Shown one piece after another: positions 1 through 5,502 of a stretch of DNA of 6,078 nt; the stretch's first letter is position 1, and every line of letters starts with the position of its first letter. The stretch covers positions 1 through 6,078 of the forward strand of contig QNAF01000165.1 of the NCBI GenBank assembly GCA_003641405.1. The letters run 5' to 3'. The position numbers and the translations under genes were made by a program. This DNA is from Candidatus Zixiibacteriota bacterium. Lineage in GTDB: Bacteria > Zixibacteria > MSB-5A5 > GN15 > FEB-12. The notes beneath the pieces were generated by a model. The model worked only from the letters and a program-made list of their open reading frames with translations. It was not told where the DNA came from and did no database searches.

Positions 1-107
1 AACATGCTCAATACATGAAGCCAGTCATCATCATTCGTGAAACAGGTAATTGTATCCATGCCCAAACATAGAATAAACACAATATAAATACAAGTCTTAA
101 GTTAGCG

Positions 108-156
108 CCTATGGGGTTCCGCCCTACGGGGCTAAAGGGTTCAGGCCTACGGGGTT
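108..156 (+). repeat. Three short direct repeats CCTAYGGGGYT
   Basis: Copies are CCTATGGGGTT (108-118), CCTACGGGGCT (123-133) and CCTACGGGGTT (146-156). A related AGGGTTC lies between the second and third copies and resembles the GGGGTTC of the first. The spacing is uneven (15 and 23 nt from start to start), so this is not a clean tandem array. It may be a fragment of a dispersed non-coding repeat. No function is evident. Confidence 0.5.
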
Positions 157-158
157 AT

Positions 159-182
159 GCTGCCAGACGCAGGCACGCCTGG
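159..182 (-). repeat. Degenerate palindromic element, copy 1
   Basis: Read on the - strand the element begins CCAGGC and ends CTGGCAGC over 24 nt. The element at 1951-1972 on the + strand begins and ends with the same bases over 22 nt. In this copy the outer CCAG/CTGG arms still pair, but the inner stem is interrupted. The matching ends and the opposite orientation suggest two diverged copies of one small dispersed palindrome, although they are short enough that chance cannot be ruled out. Confidence 0.35.
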
Positions 183-288
183 ACTTCTCAGAATCCATTG
201 GACAGGAAGGGGTGCAAGCCTTATCTTCGGCTCCATATTTGGAAAGACACTGATAGCAGGTGGCACTGCTTTCTTTGTAAACGAGCCA

Positions 289-293
289 AGGAG
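289..293 (+). promoter_or_regulatory. Ribosome binding site of the lyase gene
   Basis: AGGAG, inside AAGGAGA, lies 5 nt before the ATG at 299. This is the strongest Shine-Dalgarno sequence in the window, and it fixes the start of the tyrosine phenol-lyase. The neighbouring glycosyltransferase gene has nothing comparable. Confidence 0.85.
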
Positions 294-298
294 AAAGA

Positions 299-1693
299 AT
301 GAAATACATCCCCGAACCTTTCAGAATCAAGACAGTCGAGCCTATCAAGATGACCACACCGGCTGATCGGCGGAAGGCTATCGAAGAGGCCGGCTACAAC
401 ACGTTTCTTCTCAAGAGTGACGATGTCTATATCGACCTTCTAACCGACAGTGGCACCAGCGCTATGAGCGACGCCCAGTGGGCGGCGCTGCAAATGGGCG
501 ACGAGGCCTACGCCGGCAGCAAGAATTTCTACGACCTGGAAAAAACAATCCAGGATATCTACGGCTACAAGCACATTGTGCCCACTCATCAGGGTCGGGC
601 TGCTGAGCACATTTTGTCGCAGTATCTCATCAAGAAAGGCGACCATGTGCCGGGCAATATGTATTTTACGACCACGCGACTTCACCAGGAATTGGCCGGC
701 GGGAAGTTCGTGGATGTCATCGTAGGCGAGGCTCACGACACAACCAGTACGCACCCCTTCAAGGGGAATGTTGACATGGCCAAAATGCAGAGGCTGGTTG
801 ATGAAGTCGGTGCTGACAAGATTCCGTATGTCAGCTACGAGACATGCGTCAATATGGCCGGTGGTCAGCCGATCTCAATTGCCAACATTCGTGAACTCCG
901 TAAATTCTGCGACAAGCACGATATCAAGATCATGCTGGACAATACGCGTACTGTCGAAAACGCATATTTCATCCAGACGAGGGAAGACGGCTACGCCAAT
1001 AAATCCATTAAGGAAATCGTCAAAGAGATTTGTTCTTATACCGACGGCTGTACCTGTTCATCCAAGAAGGACTGCCTGGTAAATATCGGCGGGTTCCTGG
1101 CCATGAACGACGAGGATTTCTTTATCGAGGCCAAAGCGCAGGTAGTAATATACGAAGGTCTTCACACATACGGAGGTATGAGTGGACGCGACATGGCGGC
1201 GCTGGCGCAGGGTATTCGCGAGAGCGTGGACGACGATTATATCAAGTACCGGGTCGAACAAACCAACTACCTGGGCGAGCGTTTGACCGAAGCGGGTGTG
1301 CCGCACGTTATTCCTCATGGTGGGCATGCCATATTCCTTGATGCTAAACGGTTCCTGCCACATATCGATCAGGATCAGTTCCCGGCACAGGTGCTGGCGG
1401 CTGAGATTTATACTGAGACCGGAGTGAGGGCGATGGAACGTGGTAACGTGTCAGCGGGCCGCGACCCTGAGACTGGCAAGAACCGGCACCCGGCGCTTGA
1501 GTTGGTACGGCTCACGATTCCGAGGCGAGTGTACACGCAGAGCCATATGGACTACACCGCGGAAGGAATCGCCCGGCTATACGAAAAGCGGGACCAGATA
1601 AAAGGCCTGAAGTTTATATTCGAACCGAAGCAATTACGGTTTTTCCAGGCACGGTTCAAACCTCTCGAACCGGTGGCAGTCCCGACGAGCTAA
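299..1693 (+). CDS. tpl: Tyrosine phenol-lyase (beta-tyrosinase), PLP-dependent
   Basis: Cytoplasmic PLP enzyme that splits L-tyrosine into phenol, pyruvate and ammonia (EC 4.1.99.2). It has 464 residues, against 456 for the Citrobacter freundii enzyme as I remember it, and aligns almost without gaps, so family numbering applies directly. Visible active-site residues are Tyr71, Arg100, Asn185, Asp214, Arg217, the PLP lysine Lys257 (in SSKKD), His343 and Arg404. The cation-site residues Gly52, Glu69 and Asn262 are also present. The related tryptophanases are disfavoured because Thr124 (YFTTT), Met379/Arg381 (MERG) and Phe448 match the residues that set tyrosine and phenol specificity in TPL. 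Differences from the C. freundii enzyme include Leu288 for Met288 and Tyr-Glu-Thr-Cys at 180-183, just before Asn185. The start is set by AGGAG 5 nt upstream. The gene stands alone; neither neighbour suggests aromatic metabolism. Substrate preference is inferred and not proven. Confidence 0.88.
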   Translation: MKYIPEPFRIKTVEPIKMTTPADRRKAIEEAGYNTFLLKSDDVYIDLLTDSGTSAMSDAQWAALQMGDEAYAGSKNFYDLEKTIQDIYGYKHIVPTHQGRAAEHILSQYLIKKGDHVPGNMYFTTTRLHQELAGGKFVDVIVGEAHDTTSTHPFKGNVDMAKMQRLVDEVGADKIPYVSYETCVNMAGGQPISIANIRELRKFCDKHDIKIMLDNTRTVENAYFIQTREDGYANKSIKEIVKEICSYTDGCTCSSKKDCLVNIGGFLAMNDEDFFIEAKAQVVIYEGLHTYGGMSGRDMAALAQGIRESVDDDYIKYRVEQTNYLGERLTEAGVPHVIPHGGHAIFLDAKRFLPHIDQDQFPAQVLAAEIYTETGVRAMERGNVSAGRDPETGKNRHPALELVRLTIPRRVYTQSHMDYTAEGIARLYEKRDQIKGLKFIFEPKQLRFFQARFKPLEPVAVPTS

Positions 1694-1741
1694 GGTGATT
1701 GTGGCGCAGTTTGTCCCATGATGTTGTGGTCCTTCGCTATC

Positions 1742-1816
1742 GGGCTTGTTGAAAAACTCTGTGTCCGGCAGATGTCTACATCTGCTGGATGACACGGCAC
1801 ATGTGGACATGTGCCG
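1742..1816 (+). repeat. Diverged or shortened relative of the MITE, with two hairpins
   Basis: It starts with GGGCTTGTTGAAAAAC, whose last 12 bases equal those of the terminal repeat of the element at 5321-5462. Two strong hairpins follow. The first has arms TCCGGCAGATGT (1764-1775) and ACATCTGCTGGA (1778-1789), 12 pairs with one G-T. The second has arms CGGCACATGT (1795-1804) and ACATGTGCCG (1807-1816), 10 perfect pairs. Each has a 2-nt centre. The core GGCAGATGTC also occurs in the larger element, so the two are probably one family. No matching right-hand terminal repeat is visible downstream, so this copy is truncated or internally rearranged. Confidence 0.65.
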
Positions 1817-1852
1817 CGCACAAACAGAAGTCCGACCTGACACCCCATCGTC

Positions 1853-1923
1853 TGTCATGCTGAGCTTGTCGAAGCATGGTGCGTTGGTCGGTCGCTTCAC
1901 CCTTCGACAGGCTCAGGGTGACA
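1853..1923. repeat. REP-like imperfect inverted repeat (71 bp)
   Basis: The left arm at 1853-1878 begins TGTCATGCTGAGCTTGTCGA. The right arm at 1898-1923 ends CTTCGACAGGCTCAGGGTGACA less its first bases, that is, CGACAGGCTCAGGGTGACA. The 26-base arms are imperfect reverse complements around a 19-base loop. I recognise the TGTCATGCTGAGC / GCTCAGGGTGACA motif as a dispersed intergenic palindrome seen in many unrelated environmental bacterial genomes. That is recollection, not a search result. It may be moved by a REP-associated (Y1 HUH) transposase, but none is in this window. It could also form an RNA hairpin between the two flanking genes. Confidence 0.75.
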
Positions 1924-1950
1924 GATGTATAGATTAAGATGCCTGAATCA

Positions 1951-1972
1951 CCAGGCAGAGACGCCTGGCAGC
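1951..1972 (+). repeat. Small palindromic element, copy 2
   Basis: CCAGGC (1951-1956) and GCCTGG (1963-1968) form a perfect 6-bp stem with a 6-nt loop, followed by CAGC. The beginning and end match the element at 159-182 read on the other strand. It is too short for a firm family assignment. Confidence 0.4.
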
Positions 1973-2054
1973 ACTGTGGAATAAAGCTCTGGTGGATTGT
2001 GGATGTGTGACTTTTTTCTTTGAGCGTCCACATGTACGCATTGGTTGATGTATA

Positions 2055-4106
2055 ATGACATACCGGCCGTCCAATCGCTTCTGGACTGTGACGGTTCTCA
2101 CCATATTGATTGGATTGGTGGGATTGCGTTTTGTTCACCTGGGTGCCGACCCTCCGGCTAATCTGATGCCTTTCGGTCAGGGACTTCTGACGGATCCCTA
2201 TTGCTACACCCACTTTGCACGTAATGCTGTGCTTTTCGGTGACTGGGACCTGTTCGGTGAAAGGTATCCTGTCTTCAAACACTCCCTTGTCTCGGGTGCC
2301 GCATACGTGATTTTCTCGATTGTCGGTGTTTCGCGCTGGACAGCGAACCTGACCGGACTCCTTCTCAATCTTATCGGCACCGGCTTGTTTCTGTTGGCTG
2401 TCTATGACCGCAAGCGGCTCGCCACAACGGCATTCACCGCGCTGCTGCTGCTGTGCAGTGCCCTGTTCTTTTTCTACAGCAGGTATCCTCTCCTTGAGAA
2501 TGGTATGATCTGTCTGATCGGGGGGTGTTGCTGGTTAGTACTGAAAAGAGGACATTCGCTTTGGGCGCTCTTTCTCACGGGCGGAGCCGTGGCGTTAACG
2601 GCCCTGACCGGCAAGCTGCTTGGTGGACTCCTCCTAATCCCGATACTTGTCTATCTTGCGTATACTCGACGTAACAAAACGGCTCTGCCTGTTGTTGCTG
2701 TTATGGGTGGAGCCATCACGCTGGCCGGTCTGTATGTCCTTTTCGTCCAGCATGGATCGGCAGGACCACTGACTGACTATCTTCAGGAGATATCAGATAC
2801 CCATGCCAGGTCGTCCGGGCTGATAACGCCGCTTTCGGCGGTTCGTGCAGTCCTTAGCTATGCGGCTATCCCTGGCTTTAAACTCTTCGGTTCTTCTCTA
2901 CTGGTGTTCGGATTGCTCGGATGGATATTCTGGGTGTTGACACCCCAGCGAGAAGAGTCGAAATCCGAGAGCGCCCTGACTGTTTTCAGCGGTACCTGGG
3001 TTCTGGTCGCCATTCTGGCAATTTCGTTGCAGGACTACCGTCCTGCCCGCTGGTCGATATTCCTAATTCCTCCGCTGGCTTTTCTCGGCGGGCAAATGTG
3101 CAGAAGATTGCTCGATGCCAGACCACAACTGTCAAACGGACGTCACCCTGCGCTTTGGCTGACAGTGTTCCTCGCTATTGCTCTACTCACAAGTGTGGTT
3201 GCCGTGATTCCGGTCGATGTCCTGAGCGGGGAAGCCGCCGCAAGAGAGCTGGCACCTGGCGCGGTAGCGATTGCGGCACTGCTTACTGTGTTATTGTATT
3301 TCGGTCTGCGCAAGCAAGCTCTTACACCTGGTCCTGTCATTCGATACACAAGTGTCATTGTGATCCTCGGAGTCACATTAACGCTGAACGCTTACCATGT
3401 GTACAACGGATTGTCAAAACCGTATTACCAGATGACACGACTGAACCGCGAGTTGGCTGAAATCACGGATAGCAAGGCTGTTGTCACCGGCAATTTTGCA
3501 CCGGCTCTGACAATCGACAACGGATTGAGGGGAGTGCTTGAGTTTTTCGGGCCGACGTTTGACGAGTCAGTTTTCTTTGACCGTTACCCTGTCACTCATT
3601 TACTTGTGAACCAGAGCGCTGGTGATGTTGCGAATGATATTTGCTTTCTGGGGAGTCGCGCTGAGCGCTTTGGGACCGAGTGTGGCATTCGAGGTGCTTC
3701 CATTCAAATGTTCCGGTTGCGCGGTCCTCATTACGTTGAAACACATTTCGATTTCATGCTGGATGCTCTTTCCCGGAATTACTTCGTTGCTGCAATGAGC
3801 TACGCTAAGCGGTTGAAATCGTCCCTTCCAGACAACATCACAGTGCAAGTTACTTCCCTGACAGCGCTGTTTTACGCCGGCGAGTATGATGCTCTTGTGA
3901 GCGAGATCGACTGTCTGGCCAACGAGTACCCTTTTGAGTATCGCGTCCAGTGGGCCTGTGCGTTCTGGAGCGCCCAGCATTACCTTGCAACCGGCGATCA
4001 GTCATTATATCAACGCGCTGAGAAGTTCCTTTCATACGCAAATGCGTTACATCCCGAATGGGAGAGGTCTATCGAACGTGTCCTTGAAATGTGCGGGAGA
4101 AAGTGA
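2055..4106 (+). CDS. GT-C fold integral membrane glycosyltransferase (GT39/ArnT-like) with C-terminal soluble domain
   Basis: Polytopic membrane protein of 683 residues. Enzymes of this fold transfer a sugar from a lipid-linked (polyprenyl phosphate) donor on the outer face of the cytoplasmic membrane. About 12-13 hydrophobic helices run from residue 9 to 446. Family-like motifs are an acidic first loop with Asp32 and Asp47 (ADPP... TDPYCYTHFARN), SRYPLLE at 142-148, TGKLLG at 185-190 and DYRPARW at 327-333. Residues 447-683 are soluble and end in a helical, TPR-like stretch (about 563-680) with cysteines at 530, 543, 620, 635 and 680. The usual Asp-Glu pair of the first loop is Asp-Pro here. 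ATG 2055 is the only sensible start, since an in-frame TGA lies at 2046-2048, but it has no clear Shine-Dalgarno. The 3' end overlaps the transporter gene. Donor and acceptor are unknown. Confidence 0.75.
   Translation: MTYRPSNRFWTVTVLTILIGLVGLRFVHLGADPPANLMPFGQGLLTDPYCYTHFARNAVLFGDWDLFGERYPVFKHSLVSGAAYVIFSIVGVSRWTANLTGLLLNLIGTGLFLLAVYDRKRLATTAFTALLLLCSALFFFYSRYPLLENGMICLIGGCCWLVLKRGHSLWALFLTGGAVALTALTGKLLGGLLLIPILVYLAYTRRNKTALPVVAVMGGAITLAGLYVLFVQHGSAGPLTDYLQEISDTHARSSGLITPLSAVRAVLSYAAIPGFKLFGSSLLVFGLLGWIFWVLTPQREESKSESALTVFSGTWVLVAILAISLQDYRPARWSIFLIPPLAFLGGQMCRRLLDARPQLSNGRHPALWLTVFLAIALLTSVVAVIPVDVLSGEAAARELAPGAVAIAALLTVLLYFGLRKQALTPGPVIRYTSVIVILGVTLTLNAYHVYNGLSKPYYQMTRLNRELAEITDSKAVVTGNFAPALTIDNGLRGVLEFFGPTFDESVFFDRYPVTHLLVNQSAGDVANDICFLGSRAERFGTECGIRGASIQMFRLRGPHYVETHFDFMLDALSRNYFVAAMSYAKRLKSSLPDNITVQVTSLTALFYAGEYDALVSEIDCLANEYPFEYRVQWACAFWSAQHYLATGDQSLYQRAEKFLSYANALHPEWERSIERVLEMCGRK
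4095..4099 (+). promoter_or_regulatory. Candidate ribosome binding site deciding the MFS start
   Basis: GGGAG lies inside the 3' end of the glycosyltransferase gene, 3 nt before GTG 4103. The spacing is short, but the alternative starts GTG 4091, ATG 4124 and ATG 4160 have no purine-rich site at a usable distance. This favours GTG 4103, giving a GTGA overlap with the upstream stop and likely translational coupling. Confidence 0.45.
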
Positions 4107-5320
4107 GAACTCTCATACCGGCCATGACTTCTTCTGCAGGAAAACTCGGTAATCGTCCCATGTACCGCTTCCTGATGGTGCTCACTATCTGTTCCGCAGT
4201 GGGGCTTCAGGCTTGGCGCACGTTGTTTGACAATTTTTCCGTCAACGTTGTTGGACTGGATGGCTGGCATATTGGTGTGATTCAGTCGGTGCGGGAGATT
4301 CCCGGCTTTCTGGCTCTGCTGGTAGTTTTCATCATGCTCTTGATGAAGGAACATCGCATCTCATCATTGTCGATCCTGATACTGGGTTTGGGCGTTGGAA
4401 TGACCGGTCTTTTCCCTTCGTATTTTGGTCTGATCGGTACGACCGTCGTAATGAGCTTGGGATTTCACTACTACGAGACGACCTTCCAGTCTCTCACACT
4501 ACAGTACTTCGATGAGAAAACGTCTCCAATAGTCTTTGGCAAGCTTCGAAGTGTTGGGGCAGCCTCTAACATTGCGATTGGAACAATCATATTCCTGCTT
4601 GTGCCTTATCTGTCATACAAATGGCTTTATCTGCTTATTGGCGCCGTGCTATTGGTCGCCGGTGTGTGGAGTTTTACGCGGAACCCCACCAATTCGGACC
4701 TTGTCGTCCAACGCAAGCGAATGATTTTCCGCGGTCGCTATTGGCTTTTCTATTTTCTGACTTTCATGGCAGGTGCTCGAAGGCAGATATTTGTCGCTTT
4801 TGCTGTTTTTCTGTTGGTTAAGAAATTCGAGTTCAGCGTTCAGGAGATAACGGCTCTTTTTGTCGTCAATAATATCATTAATTACTTTCTCAGTCCGATG
4901 ATCGGACGGGCCATTGTTCGATTCGGCGAGCGGAAAATTCTTTCGGCGGAGTACTTCTCACTGGTGTTCATCTTTGTGGCTTATGCCGTTGTTGAGTCAA
5001 AATACGTTGTGGTTTTTCTGTACATTGCCGATCACATCTTTTTCAATTTTGCGATAGCTATCCGCACTTTCTTTCAGAAGATAGGCGATCCCCGCGACGT
5101 TGCTCCTACTATGGCGGTCGGGTTCACCATCAACCATATAGGGGCGGTTGTGTTTCCGGTTGTGGGGGGATTGTTGTGGATGATTGACTACCGGATTCCG
5201 TTTGTAGTCGGTGCTGTCCTCAGCGTTATCTCGCTGGTGGCTGTCCAACTCATCAGTGGGCAGGTGAAGTTAGCCCGTGAGCAAGTATCTCAGCCGGATC
5301 CAATCGGCAGCAAGACTTAG
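4103..5320 (+). CDS. Major facilitator superfamily (MFS) transporter, substrate unknown
   Basis: An inner-membrane carrier of 405 residues from GTG 4103, the usual MFS length, with 12 predicted helices at roughly 21-39, 58-80, 86-104, 107-124, 146-168, 171-190, 213-236, 247-268, 281-297, 299-318, 337-359 and 363-383. A basic loop at 191-212 divides the halves. GRAIVRFGERK at 268-278 resembles the MFS loop motif of the C-terminal half; the N-terminal counterpart between helices 2 and 3 is not recognisable. Striking conserved-looking segments are AWRTLF (37-42), SVREIPGF (62-69) and GFHYYETTFQSLTLQYF (120-136), which I recall from uncharacterised MFS proteins of other bacteria. The start overlaps the glycosyltransferase stop by 4 nt, so the two genes are probably one operon. 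Starts at 4091, 4124 or 4160 remain possible. The TAG stop directly abuts a MITE-like element that may have altered the C-terminus. Confidence 0.85.
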   Translation: MRTLIPAMTSSAGKLGNRPMYRFLMVLTICSAVGLQAWRTLFDNFSVNVVGLDGWHIGVIQSVREIPGFLALLVVFIMLLMKEHRISSLSILILGLGVGMTGLFPSYFGLIGTTVVMSLGFHYYETTFQSLTLQYFDEKTSPIVFGKLRSVGAASNIAIGTIIFLLVPYLSYKWLYLLIGAVLLVAGVWSFTRNPTNSDLVVQRKRMIFRGRYWLFYFLTFMAGARRQIFVAFAVFLLVKKFEFSVQEITALFVVNNIINYFLSPMIGRAIVRFGERKILSAEYFSLVFIFVAYAVVESKYVVVFLYIADHIFFNFAIAIRTFFQKIGDPRDVAPTMAVGFTINHIGAVVFPVVGGLLWMIDYRIPFVVGAVLSVISLVAVQLISGQVKLAREQVSQPDPIGSKT

Positions 5321-5462
5321 CAGGTTGTTGAAAAACACGGGACGGATGATAAAATGGCGACTCCCCCGTGCGCGGCAGATGTCCTCGTCTGCCGATAGCT
5401 TGGCACGAGGCGGCGCACGAGGACGTACTCCGCCCACTATCTATCAGTTTTTCAACAACCTG
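5321..5462. mobile_element. MITE-like element with perfect 16-bp terminal inverted repeats
   Basis: The ends are CAGGTTGTTGAAAAAC (5321-5336) and GTTTTTCAACAACCTG (5447-5462), exact reverse complements. The 110-bp interior has no coding capacity. It contains a hairpin with arms CGGCAGATG (5373-5381) and CGTCTGCCG (5386-5394), and a CGTGCGC/GCGCACG pair (5367-5373 with 5413-5419) enclosing it. A TA dinucleotide lies one base outside each end (5318-5319 and 5464-5465). This would fit a TA target duplication as made by IS630/Tc1-mariner-type transposases, but two bases are weak evidence. No transposase is present, so it would have to be moved in trans. Related sequence occurs at 1742-1816. Confidence 0.8.
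5367..5452. terminator. Possible bidirectional terminator inside the MITE
   Basis: GC-rich hairpins at 5367-5434 are followed on the + strand by TTTTT (5448-5452). Read on the - strand they are followed by the T-run complementary to AAAAA at 5331-5335. Lying between convergent genes, this could end transcription from both sides. The T-runs sit 13 or more nt from the stems, farther than in a classic intrinsic terminator, so the call is tentative. Confidence 0.3.
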
Positions 5463-5502
5463 GTAGACATCTGAGATCTGTGCTTGATTCCGAGGAAGTA
5501 AA

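Larger units (their letters stand above)
1..298. other. Upstream region without a convincing gene
   Basis: I see no supported gene here. Positions 60-105 are AT-rich and could hold a promoter for the downstream lyase, but no -35/-10 pair with proper spacing stands out. Three short CCTAYGGGGYT repeats and a degenerate palindrome follow at 108-182. A weak hairpin (AGCAG at 255-259 with CTGCT at 266-270), followed by a pyrimidine run, lies about 20 nt before the ribosome binding site. One + frame is open from the left edge to a TAG at about 69-71. It could be the last 22 residues of a gene outside the window, but it is too short to judge. Confidence 0.5.
1694..2054. other. Repeat-rich intergenic region
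   Basis: These 361 bases between the lyase and the glycosyltransferase hold no convincing gene. The open frames here are translations of the repeats. In order there are: a fragment resembling the MITE end, with two strong hairpins (1742-1816); an REP-like long inverted repeat (1853-1923); a small palindrome (1951-1972); and GCGTCCACATGTACGC (2024-2039), whose outer GCGT/ACGC bases pair. Within it, GTCCACATGT (2026-2035) is the reverse complement of bases 1799-1808. No clear intrinsic terminator directly follows the lyase stop. A promoter for the downstream operon should lie here, but I could not identify one. Confidence 0.7.

Noticed and set aside
1..110. Possible gene end or promoter at the left edge
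   Set aside because: Only a 22-residue open stretch reaches the edge and no spaced promoter hexamers are visible, so neither call can be supported.
255..275. AGCAG/CTGCT hairpin followed by a T-rich stretch as an attenuator of the lyase gene
   Set aside because: The stem has only 5 bp, the T-run is interrupted, and no competing structure or known riboswitch core is visible.
2051..2056. TATAAT overlapping the ATG of the glycosyltransferase gene
   Set aside because: A promoter using it would start transcription after the start codon, and there is no -35-like hexamer 16-18 bases upstream.
1776..2282. 168-codon open frame on the - strand
   Set aside because: It runs through the REP-like and hairpin repeats and into the glycosyltransferase gene on the other strand. 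Its translation looks like translated repeat sequence and fits no family I know.
2921..3460. 179-codon open frame on the + strand inside the glycosyltransferase gene
   Set aside because: It is a shifted-frame shadow, rich in Arg, Ser and Cys without domain features. The overlapping frame has clear membrane helices and family motifs.
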